From positions 9,332,501-9,396,500 of the forward strand of contig CANTUR010000002.1 of assembly GCA_947683625.1 (NCBI GenBank): a stretch of 64,000 bases of DNA. The letters run 5' to 3'. Below are positions 36,912-47,937 of this stretch, piece after piece. Origin of the DNA: Mallotus nudiflorus (lineage: Eukaryota > Streptophyta > Magnoliopsida > Malpighiales > Euphorbiaceae). The position numbers were made by a program, and so were the translations under genes. Numbering within the stretch: position 1 is the first letter of the stretch; each line of letters opens with the position of its first letter. The notes below the pieces were generated by a model. That model was not told the DNA's origin. It searched no databases and was given only the letters and a program-made list of their open reading frames with translations.

Positions 36912-38216
36912 ATGAATGCTAGGGCTAAAATTTATATGTTTAGTTATTTTGAGCATACAAAGCATTTCAAGAGCTATTGTTCTACATAAAGATAAGGGGT
37001 GGGATGAGAAAAAAGAATATGTGTACGCATGACATGACAAGAACTACAAAATAAATAAGGTTAGCATGTATTCATGTGTAGCAGTGCATAACCCCTAATG
37101 CATCAATACAGTATAGTTGCAGGGCCATGAGTTGGATTGCAAAAATTTCTACATGTACATGTGTATGCATGATAAGAAAGAAGGAAAATAAAATGAACAA
37201 ATATGGTTAGTGTAAACTAAAAAAAATTAATAAAATAACTACATGCACTCACACCTTTCCAACCTTATCACTCCATGTGGTATTATCTCTTCCCTAGGTG
37301 GGTTTTGATCCTTAAGTCATTAGGAACCTCTTGGACCATGCTTGAACCAGGTAGTGTTGATTCACCTTGATAAGACTCGAGCAATTTTAGTATAAGTTGA
37401 ATTTTTCTTATAACCATAAAGAACATATAATGTCAATGTAAAGAACATTTTATTGGTGTTAAATGGTGTCCATAACATTTACATGTTTGTTTTTAATGGC
37501 TATGAATAACATGAGAAATCCAGTTTTATGTTAAATACATTGAAATTTAATACATTTCCATAAAATAAGGAAAATTCACCAAATTATTGGTTATTTGTTT
37601 CTTATAAGGCAATTATATACAATCCATTTCTGTCTAAATGAACTTAATAACTAAAAACAAATAAATGTGCATAATCTTATAATTCAATGTTAAATGACAT
37701 AATGACTAAGAGTTATCATAAACTATTTAGATTAAGGCACAATTCACATCATTCTTTGTGCTTCATACTCACATAAGGCCAATGATAATCATAATGCCTT
37801 TAATAAAAACATTATTCATCAACTAATAGGATGTAGTTATTCGATAAGAGAAATTAGGGATGTCACTTTCATTTATTAGTTTTAGGGTAAATCAGTATCA
37901 TGTTGACAAGGTTTACATCTAAGGCCAGGTGGACTTTAAGGGAAGTGTTTAATGGTTTATCTATATGAGTTAAGTTAAGGTAAAAAGATTAGGTTCCTTT
38001 AGTAAGAATGGCCTACATGACTAGGATTAATAGTCTCAAATTAATGAGCCTAACATCTTTTTACAACTCATGGAATGAGTAAAAGGTAAAGGTGATGAAT
38101 CCAAATTGGTCACCCTATGACTCGAGTGGAATCATGGTGGATCATTTTTATTATTATTAGCTAATAAGTGTTGTGAAAATATGTGGTGAGTGTTGTAAAA
38201 ATGTAATTGGTATGCT
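36912..38216 (-). other. 5' leader of the outer Tat element
   Basis: Non-coding. It resembles the inner-element leader (for example TTCCAACCTTAT and GTCATTAGG near 37256-37325). It is cut by the copia insertion at 38217 and its last 80 bp resume at 46279-46360. Confidence 0.65.
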
Positions 38217-39766
38217 TGTTCAGTTTTGTGGTGCAATACGTAGTGGAAAAATAAAACTTTTAACCATAAATCCTATAACTCGGATCCATGTAATTCGAAT
38301 TAGATCGATAAAAAAGGTTTTCCAAAACTCACCAAGATGAATTTTAAGTAAGAACATTGGAAGGAAGAAAGGGGGTTCACACTGGTGACACCTTACCTCG
38401 AGCTTTATGTATTCCTTTGTCAGATAGAGACTTCACCAAAAGGTCACACCCCCTATGGTATCCACATGAACAAGATGATCTAAAGCAGTGTTAGTGTGCT
38501 AGCACCTTTGTTGTCACATAACTCAGTTTTTCTCTGTGTTTTTCTTTTCATAAAAGATGTTATAGAAGGAGGAGGAGAATGAAATAGCTTATCAAACCCT
38601 AGAGAAAGAGATGTTTATATATACATCCTATATAAGGTTTCTTTTACCAAAACAGTTTTGGTAAGATTAGACTTCCTTTTTTACTTTGATTCTAATTCCA
38701 AATTAGAATCATTTCCTATTAACTTAGATAACTCTTACCTTAAATAAATTAGGAAATAAATAAATAAATATACACACACACACATACACGCACACACATA
38801 TACATATATTTTCTACAGAGATAATTATTGGGCTAATTAATCCAAGTCTGCTTTGGGCTTGTTTTAAGTGTGTGACCCTATTGGTTCACATAATGTTAGC
38901 AGTGGGCCTAAAATCCCATTTTAGCCCATAAGTCATAATTGGCCTCTAGCAAGACATAATGACTACCTAAGTTATGTGAAGGTCGATAATCTAACATAAC
39001 CTAATACACAACTTGTACTATAGTCCTATTGTCACATGATATCCTGATTGAACATGAAGCATCGATTATTTCATCCTTATATTGTTCAATCATATTGTTT
39101 CTTAATCCCAAGTAGATTGATATTGATAACTCTTTATCATTCTAGCATGGCCATGCATTTCTCTTTAGTCTAACTCATCGAGGGGCCCAACAGATATCTT
39201 CTTAAAATAACTGAGGGACAAATTCCATCTTAACCACTTACATTCCTCTCATAACTCATTCTATATCCAATCATAACTTGTTTTACCATTAGATTAAAGA
39301 TGGCATAGGCATGTGTTAAAATACAGAACTTATAATACAAGAAACCATGGTGATCTTAAGTAAGAGGACTCAAATAATACTACTATAATGAGAATTTCCT
39401 ATGACAATAATCCATAAGGTGTTCTCATAGTAGGTTAATCCAGTACATCATTTCTCTAAATATGTACCTATAAGTTTGACTTAATATCTCATATTCATGA
39501 TCATTAAAACTTAATCATTAGTCAACCTCATACTAGTCTTTATTCATTATTGTTCCCATAATAGTAAACAACTAGGGATGTTTATATTAGAATTCAAATA
39601 TCACTTACGAGTTTTACTATCAAGTCATGTACTTAATGATCTTAGTAGAATTAACTAATCAAGGATAACACTAAAATTAGCTAATAATAATAAAAATACA
39701 TCTTTATTAATATGAAAAAGTTAAAGTATGGCCCTTATATAATTGACCTAGGGCATAACACTAATA
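38217..39766 (-). repeat. 3' LTR of the Angela-like copia element
   Basis: Matches 44933-46278 and the solo LTR at 559-2076. It includes a CA/TA-rich microsatellite (about 38753-38815) at a place where the other LTR is deleted and carries only an (AT)n run, which accounts for most of the length difference. Confidence 0.9.
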
Positions 39767-39778
39767 ATCTCCCACTTG
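39767..39778 (-). promoter_or_regulatory. polypurine tract of the Angela-like element
   Basis: Minus strand GCAAGTGGGAGAT abuts the LTR start. AAGTGGGAGA is a common copia PPT form. Confidence 0.85.
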
Positions 39779-39799
39779 CACTAGGCCCAATCAACTTTG

Positions 39800-42700
39800 T
39801 ATCTTATACCCATTGACCTAGTATGACTTTCAGACTTAGCCTATGGAAGAAGCTTAGTTAGTGAATCAATAACATTGTTATCTATTGATACTCTACATAT
39901 CATGTATCCTAACTGTGATCAAAAGTCATCTATGGCAAATCGTAAGCTAACATCTGTGTAACCATTTACAACCAGCTCATCTGCCTACCCACTATACAGT
40001 AAAATGCATCCTTAGTCCTTCTGAAGCACTTAAGGATATTCTTAATTGCTATCAAATGACTTTCAACTAGGTCTAACTAGTGTATGCTTATTATGCTCAA
40101 AGCATATAAGATTTCTGGTTAAGTGCATAACATGGTATACATGATGGTTCCAATAGCATAAGCATATGGAATTTTACTCATGCGGTCTCGCTCATCTTAT
40201 GTCATTGGACATTGAGTCTTGCTAAGACTAATACCATGGAACATTGGCAAGAAACCACTTTTAGAGTTTTGCATACTGAACCTATTTAGTACCTTGTCAA
40301 TGTTAGTGCTTTAACTTAGGCTAATAAGCTTGTTAGATATATCTGTATAGATATTGATTCCTAAAATATAGGCATCTTTACTTAATTCTTTCATTAAGAA
40401 ACAATTCCTTAACCATGATTTGACATTTTATAGAGTGGGAATATCATTTCCAATGAGTAAATTGTCTTCAACATATAGCACCATAAAAAATATTACACTC
40501 CCACTAACTTTCTTGTAAACACAGGGTTCATCTTCATTCCAATGAGTAATATGTCATCAACATATAGCACTAGAAAAACTATTGCACTCCCATAAACTTT
40601 CTTGTAAACACAAGATTCATCTTCATTTTTTATGAGTGTAAACTCTTTGACTGTTTCATCAAAACAAAGATTCCAACTCCGAGAAGCTTGCTTCAATACA
40701 TACATGGATCTTTTAAGCTTACAAACCTTTACATAATTCTCAAGATTGACAAAACCATCGAGTTGTGTCATGTGCACACCCTCAATGAGGTTTTCATTAA
40801 GAAATACTATTTTGACATTCATTTGCCATATCTTATAATCATATTATATAGCTATGGCAAGGAGAATTTGAATGGACTTAAGCATAACAACTGGTGAAAA
40901 AGTTTAATGATAGTTTATACCATGTGTTTGCTTAAAACCCTTTGTAAATAGTCTTGCTTTAAACATATGCACATTGTCATCCATGATAGTTTTCATTTTG
41001 AAAACCCATTTGCACCTAATAGTTTTAAAACCTTCAGGTGGATCAATCAAAGTCCATACTTGATTATCATATATAGATTGCCTTTCTAATTTTATGGCTT
41101 CTAACAATTTCTCAAAGTTTGGACTATCAATGGCCTCTTGATAAGTTGTGGGCTCACTTTGATCCAAAATCATTATATCATTATTATCTACTATCAGAAA
41201 TCCATATCTCTCAAGATTATAATATGTCCTACTAGACCTTATAAGACTCTGTGGTATTGGTATAGATTTAACATTTGCTTGTTGATCTAGTTGAGGTTCC
41301 ATATATAGTATAATGTAATTCCATGGTTGTTGAATTTCTTCAAGTTATACCTTACTCCTACTAGTTCCTTTGGAAATGTATTATATTTCCAAAAAGACAC
41401 CATCTCAAGCAACTAACACTTTATTCTTAGAAGCGCTATAAAATTAATATCCTTTGGTTTCTTTAGGATATCCCACAAAAAGGCATTTGTCTAATTTGGA
41501 TGCTAATTTATCTAAAATTTGATGCTTCATATAAGCCTCACATCCCCAAATCTTAAGAAAAGACAAATTAGGAGATTTCCTATTCCATATCTTATATGGT
41601 GTCTTTTTACTCTATTCAAAAGGAATGCAATAAGTTTTAGAGCATAACCCCAAAAGGAGATTGAAAGATCTAACTGACTCATTGTATATTGAACCTTATC
41701 TAATAAATTTTGATTTCTCCATTTAGATACACCATTCCATTATGGTATTTCTAGTGGAGTCAATTGTGAAATTATTCCACAATCTCTAAGATGATCAAAA
41801 AATTCTTGGCTTAAATATTTGCCACCTTGATAAGATCTTTATGCTTTTACATTTTTACCAAGTTGATTTTGTACTTCATTTTTGAAAATTTTGGATATTT
41901 CAAAATATTTAGATTTGTGCTTTATCATATAGACATATCCATACCTATTGAAATCATATGTGAAAGTAATGAAGTATTGATAACCTCCTCTAGTAGTGGA
42001 ATTTAATGGACCATACACATCAGAATGTATAAGGCCCAATAAGTCATTAGCCCTTTCACTATGTCTAGTAAAAGGTGTCTTAGTCATTTTTCCTAATAAA
42101 CAAGAATCACAAGTTTCAAATGATTTAAAATCAAATGACTTCAAAAGTCCATATTGATGGAGTTTCAAAATGTGATTCTCATTTATATGGCCTAAATGAG
42201 AATGCCAAAGATAGGTTGTGTTTAAATTATTAGATTTAAATTTCTTTGTATTAATGTTATAAATAGACTTTTCATTAGTGTCTTCTATATCTAAAACATA
42301 AAGACCATGATTTCGTGGGGCATATTCATATAAAATGTTATCATGATAAATGGAGCATTTATTATTCCTAATAATCAATTCAAAACCATTCATATCCAAA
42401 TAAGAAATAGAAATAATATTCCTACTCATAGCAGGTACATAATAATAGTTTTCCAAACTTAAAACAAGTCGACTAGGCAAAGTTAATTCATAAGTTCCTA
42501 CAGCTAATGTAATAACTCTTGCTCCATTTCCAACTCATACAACCACTTCACCTTTGGCCAAGATTCTACTTTTTTTAAACCTTCACATTAGTATAAATGT
42601 GATATCTAAAACTGATATCTAATACCCAAGAATCAGAAATAGATAAATTAACTTCTATAACATGAATGCTTGAAGAGGTAGTCACACTACCCTTATTCTT

Positions 42701-43370
42701 CTTCAGATCATCCATAAAGAGCTTGAAATTTCTTTTCTGATGGCCCAACTCATTACAGAAAAAACATGTTACTTCCTTTGGTGGTTTTGCTTAGGATGCG
42801 GGTTTAGGCTTCTGAAAGCCTTTAAAAGCCTTAATGTTGCCTTTACCCTTTCCCATCCTTTTCATACCTTTCCCTTTATTAACCAAGAGAACATTCTTAG
42901 TATTCTTGATATTCTTCTCAGTAGTCTTAAGCATCCTATGTAATCAAAAACAATTTTGTTCATATTATGCATGTTATAGTTCATAACAAAACCATCATAT
43001 GTTTCTGGTAAAGACTAAAGAATAATATTAATGGCCAATTCTTGCTTAATCTTAAGGCTAAGCCTTTTTAGATCTTTAAGATGACCTTTCATCTTTAGAA
43101 CATGGGGGACCACTGAGCTACCTATAGTTAACTTATAAGAAAGTAGACATCAACAAAGTCATTAAGATGTTTACTATGAGCATCCTTTTAAGCTTTAGGA
43201 GCATTAGTAGCTGGTTCATCAAAGAAAGGTTGGTCAAGGATGTATTCCTTTCTCTCTCGCTTAATAACAATTCTTAAGTTTTTGTACCAATCAAGGAAGT
43301 TAGTCCCATTAAGCTTATCCTTCTTAAGGATTGATTATAGTGATAGATTAGATGTAGTGTTTGATGCCAT
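39800..43370 (-). pseudogene. Angela-like copia gag-pol (decayed)
   Basis: Gag starts at ATG 43370 with a LNGTNFLDWYKNLRIV motif (UBN2/copia gag). Protease end, the gag-pre-integrase segment (LWHSHLGHINENHI) and integrase with zinc-finger cysteines (CDSCLLGKM) and DVYGP lie at 41839-42480. The RT N-terminal part is at 40904-41302 (KWVFKMKT). The RT core at 40493-40822 has the catalytic YVDDILLIG. An 89-bp tandem duplication at 40450-40627 repeats the catalytic segment and shifts frame. RNase H remnants run toward 39800. Several frameshifts and stops. Confidence 0.88.
40450..40627 (-). repeat. 89-bp tandem duplication over the copia RT catalytic motif
   Basis: CCAATGAGTAA begins at 40450 and again at 40539, and the two 89-bp units match over their length with scattered changes. 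The segment encodes the YVDD region, which reads YVED in the second unit. 89 is not a multiple of three, so the frame is lost after the first unit. Confidence 0.85.
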
Positions 43371-44914
43371 TATCTACAACAAATATATATGCATTATACT
43401 TAGTATTTTATTAAGTTATTCTTAATGAGGCATAATTATAAATTCCATAAAAATTCATTCAAATCAATAACCCTTAAATTTAATTTGTAAAATTTAATGG
43501 GCCAAGATCCATATTTCATTATACTCTAAGTGAGCTTTGGCACATCGCCCAAAGTATGGTTATTTAGGTAGGTAACTCTTACCAATTACGTCTCATGTAA
43601 CTCTTGGAAGGTATGGGATTTGACATCACATGTCTTGGCTAAAAATCCCATATGATGCCCTAAGTCCAAAACCCTTTTGATGACCTAGTTAAGTTAAACC
43701 ATAATAAATGTTTGGAAATCACTCTTTTCCAACTTGTCGGTTGATTTAATACACCCTGTTGTGGTAGACCCATATATAATATTCTAAGGCTTGACAAGTG
43801 TTTGAGTATATGGGAGGCATCATAGTGACTTAGTATTGAATGAGGGTTCCTATTTGTTTTACCTTATTTGGATATTATTATGTTGTAAACATACATCACA
43901 TGTTATACATAACATAATAATAAAGCAATAAAGTAAACATGACATTGCATGGCCCAAATCTAGTTTGATCTTTATAAGCCAATATGAAGATCAATGGTCA
44001 CTCCTAGGTAGAAGCAATCTTCATCTTAAGCCTTCCACCTTTGGATTTCCATTTTAAGTCTCCACCTTGGATCTCCATCATCGACCTCCTCTTAGGTCTT
44101 CATGTTGGGTATTAATTTACATTACATTATATGGTATAATCTATACTATTCTATTCTACATAATAATATAAAATTACAATAAATGAAAAATGACTCGTAG
44201 GTCGTATTTAAAAATTACAACCCATAAAAATAGAACATATAAAATGAATAAATTAAATCCAATCACATTAGTCTTAAGGGCCATGTTACACACCATGCAA
44301 TTCTAATAAACATATAGAGCAATTTTCATAAAAATTAATTATTTTGATGAGAATGATTTATGTGGTAGATCTATTCGGTGGTCCCACTAATCATAAAACC
44401 ATTCACCTAAACTCTTTGAATGAGATGTTTCCAAATCCTAAAACCATTGTAATCATACTACATTTCAATTTATATGTTTAAAACATATCAACTTTGTTTA
44501 ACACTTGAACAAGAATGCAAACAACCTTTGCATCTGCACTATGCAGATTTGTATAATGTGCATGTTTGTGTGCACTATATTCTGTCAAAAATTATATAAT
44601 GCCATTTTATGCATGGCCATGTGCCTAAGTCATATGGTTATGTAACCTGCATATCCAAATTTTTGAACTCGAAAACAACATGTATTTTCTAAAAATTCAT
44701 ACTACAAATGGTTTTTAGTTGTATTAAACAACCATATACATTAATCCAATTAATGTACAAAATTATTTTCGATGTAGATTTAATTAAATCATCACATAGA
44801 AATGTGCTAATGAAATTTTGAAAACTCCTATTTCAAAATCAAATATATATGAAAAACTTAATTTTATATCTCATGTATATCACATATATTATAGAATCAA
44901 TCTAATTGAATTAC
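43371..44914 (-). other. 5' leader of the Angela-like element
   Basis: 1.5 kb between PBS and gag without a credible ORF. AT-rich, with no recognised motif. Confidence 0.6.
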
Positions 44915-44931
44915 AAGCAACTCTACTACCA
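44915..44931 (-). promoter_or_regulatory. primer-binding site of the Angela-like element
   Basis: Minus strand TGGTAGTAGAGTTGCTTG lies directly inside the 5' LTR. It resembles the initiator-Met tRNA PBS TGGTATCAGAGC with changes. Confidence 0.7.
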
Positions 44932-44932
44932 C

Positions 44933-46278
44933 TATTAGGTTTCATAATGCAATACATAACAAAAAAACAAAACTTTTAACCATAAAACCCATAACTCAGA
45001 TCCATGTAATTTGAATGAGATCAATTGAGAAGGTTTTCCAAAACTCACTAAGATGGTTTCTAAGCAAGAACATTCGAAGGAAGAGAGAGGGTTCACACCA
45101 ATAACACCCTACCTCAAGCTTTACATATTCCTTTGTCAGATTGAGACGTCACCAAAAGGTCACGACCTCTACAGAGTGGTGTTAGTGTGCTAGCACCTTT
45201 GTTGTCACATAACTCAATTTTTCTCTATGTGAAATAGCTTAGCAAACCCTAGAGAAAAGAGATGTTTATATATACATCCTATCTAGGGTTTCTCTCACCA
45301 AAATAGTTTTAGTAAGATTAGACTTCCTTTTCTACTTTGATTCTAATTTCAATATATATATATATATATATACCTCAAAGTGTGTGGCCCTATAGATTCA
45401 CATAACATTGGAAATGGGTCTAAAATCCTATTTTAGCCCAAAAGTCATAATTGGTCTCTAGCAAGACATTATGACTACCCAAGTTATGTGAAGGCTGATA
45501 ATCTAACATAACCTAATACACACCTTATAGTATAGTCCTTTTGTCATATGATATCCTGATTGAACATAAGGCATGGATTATGTCATCCTTATATTGTTCA
45601 ATTATATTGTTTCTTGATCTTAAGTATATTGATATTGATAACTCTTTAGCATTCTAGAATGGCCATATATTTCACTTTAGTCTAACTGATCAAGAGGCCC
45701 AACATATATCTTCTCAAAATAATTAAGGGACAAATTCCATCTTAACTACTCACATTCCTCTCATAACTCATTATGTATCCAATCACAACTTGTTTTACCA
45801 TCTCGTTAAAGATGGTGTAGGCATGTGTTAAAATACAAAACTTATCATACAAAAAACCATGGTAATCTCAGTTCAGAGGACTCAAATAATACTATTGTGA
45901 TGAGAATTACGTATGACAATAATCCATATGGTATTCTCATAGTGGGTCGATCTAGTACATCATTTTTCTAAATACATACCTATGATTTTGACTTAATATC
46001 TCATATTCATTATCAATTAAACTTAATCATCAGTCAACCTCATACTAGTCTTTATTCATTATTATTTCTACAATAGTAAACGACCAATGATGTTTATATT
46101 AAAATTTAAATATCACCTAAGAGTTTTACTATCAAGTCATGTACTTGATAATGTTAGTAGAATTAACTAATCAAGGATAACACTAAAATTAGCTAGTAAT
46201 AATGAAAATGCCTCTTTATTAATATGACAAAGTCAAAGTATGACCATTACATAATTGACGTAGGGCATAACACTAACA
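44933..46278 (-). repeat. 5' LTR of the Angela-like copia element
   Basis: Matches 38217-39766 except for about 200 bp of deletion near an (AT)n tract at 45352-45372. In element orientation it starts TGTTAGTGTTATGCCC, identical in form to the solo LTR at 559. Confidence 0.9.
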
Positions 46279-46360
46279 ATGCTCTTATAAAGGAAAACAA
46301 ATTAAATATGTATAGTAAGAAACACTCTTATTTCAAATTTGACTTCTTATGTCACCAATA
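46279..46360 (-). other. end of outer Tat leader with PBS-like site
   Basis: The 80 bp between the copia element and the outer 5' LTR. TGGTGACATAAGAAGT on the minus strand, 2-3 bp inside the LTR, is a degenerate PBS compared with that of the inner Tat element. Confidence 0.5.
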
Positions 46361-47930
46361 TATGGTCATGGTGGTCTTGGCACACGTAAGACATACAACA
46401 TGAATACTAGTTTTTAAGTACTACTGATATGGGAGGGATAATCTTGAGGAGCCTTATGAATGGAATCACCACTCAACCATAGTCAGAAAATGGGAAGTAG
46501 ATAAATGAAAATGTTAACCCTTTGCATGATCAAAGTCATGATCAATTTTAAATCAACCTTTGTTTTGACTTTAACAATCAATTTTGAATCACTAATGCTC
46601 TTTGTTCAAGTGTGATTATAAGCATAGGTACACAATTATGTTTAAGGAAAGAAATGTTAATTGACTGTGCTTTAAATTAAGTTTGAGGGCATTCTAAACA
46701 CATTTAAAGCCTTCAAGTACCCTGACATATGTCCCCTAAGGCATGGGAAATAAACCGGGTGCAAAGGAGGTTCAAAGGAAAAACAGTCATGATTTCTAGA
46801 GGCCAGCCTACACTAATGTTCCTGAGGGCTATGCTCATGATCCTAAGCTCACCTTTATGATCTTGAGCCTACCCTCATGATCTTAAGGTGCCTCATGCTC
46901 AAAACTTGAAGAAAAAGGCTGAGATGCTCACAATCCTACCCTCACAATCCTGAGCTGATAGTGAGCATCTTCTAAGGTAAAATTTTGCAAGCAACAGTCA
47001 TATTTTTCAATGCTTATGATCTTGAGGCTATGATTATAATCCTGAGCATCTGAAATCCTACAAAAGCTAAAAATGCATTAAATGAAGAAGAAAGAGGTTA
47101 AAATTATTTTTCACTATTTTTAGTGACTCCCAACAACCATTTTTCACTCTCTAACTATAAATTGAAGCCTTGGAACTTCATTTGGGAAGTTAAAGAGTTG
47201 GTGGAGCAAATTAATTGTCAAATTCATTAAGCTAAATTTGATTCTCATATATTTACCCTTTGTTCAACTTTTGTATATAAATAAACTTTTTGTTGAGTTT
47301 ATTATTACCTTTTTATTTAAAGGGTGAGTGTTTAGTTGATAAGATTCTTTCTTCTACTCTTTCTTAGGGTTGAGAAGAGAGTAGTAAGGAATCAATCAAC
47401 ATTAGGTTAGTATTGAGCAAAGAAAAGTACAAATTATTGTAAAGTTAGTGTTGATCCTTAAAACATTATGTTGTAACAAATCTTGGGAATAAGATTAGGG
47501 TGAGTCAAAATCATAACTTGGGAATAAGTTAAGTGAGAGACATAAGATTGGTTGAGAATCTGAACTCCCTAAAATCACTTGTGCTCCTTTTTATCTTCTT
47601 TTTTTTTTCTTACTTATGCTCTTTATTCCTTAATCATTTTTAATTTTCCATTAAATCTTTAATCTCTCTTAAAATCCTAATTAGCCCTATTCACCACCCT
47701 TTAGGTCATTTTCAGAAAACTGGTTTCCTTCATTAGAGATTCTAGATTCAAGAAGTACTTGATTGTTCCTTGATACACATGACTTAAATTTCTTAATGCA
47801 TCACCTTAATTTCAATTTTAATGATGCATTTGTCATTCATTCAATGGTTGGTGAGAAAAAGAAATAAGATCAACTAAACGAAACATGTAGGATAATAAAT
47901 AAATCAATTAAAACAAATAAGCAAGTTAAG
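46361..47930 (-). repeat. 5' LTR of the outer Tat element, interrupted and truncated
   Basis: 46361-46511 and 47720-47930 together align with 11501-11868. The gap is the solo LTR described next. Similarity ends after GCAAGTTAAG at 47930, where chromovirus pol sequence starts. Confidence 0.75.
46512..47714 (+). mobile_element. solo LTR with perfect TSD in the outer Tat LTR
   Basis: The 1203-bp segment starts TGTTAACCC and ends TTTTCA, flanked by GAAAA at 46507-46511 and 47715-47719. The homologous Tat LTR at about 11640 lacks it, giving a natural empty site. The related copy is at 9880-11500. The U3-like part holds repeated CATGATC...GAGC motifs. Confidence 0.9.
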
Positions 47931-47937
47931 AAAGAAT

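Larger units (their letters stand above)
38217..46278 (-). mobile_element. complete Angela-like Ty1/copia element with 5-bp TSD
   Basis: ATGCT at 38212-38216 repeats exactly at 46279-46283, bracketing two matching LTRs, a PPT beside the left LTR and a PBS beside the right one, so the element is on the minus strand. Gag, protease/integrase, RT and RNase H remnants are in copia order. LTR lengths (1550 and 1346 bp) and integrase sequence (RANDLLGLIHSDVYGP) fit the Angela/Tork group. Stops and frameshifts make it non-autonomous. LTRs are roughly 90% identical over one 140-bp stretch checked by eye. Confidence 0.92.
11501..47930 (-). mobile_element. outer Tat/Ogre-type Ty3/gypsy element, nested and 5'-LTR-truncated
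   Basis: Matching LTR sequence at 11501 and 46361 (TATGGTCATGGTGGTC in both) brackets gag and pol remnants on the minus strand. The 5' LTR is on the right. Once inserted DNA (17562-35139, 35538-36236, 38217-46278, 46512-47714) is removed, about 9 kb of own sequence remains. Its gag-pol order and sequence parallel those of the inner Tat element. A PBS-like TGGTGACATAAGAAGT is read leftward from about 46358. The right LTR stops at about 47930, where chromovirus sequence begins, so its target duplication cannot be checked. Confidence 0.8.
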
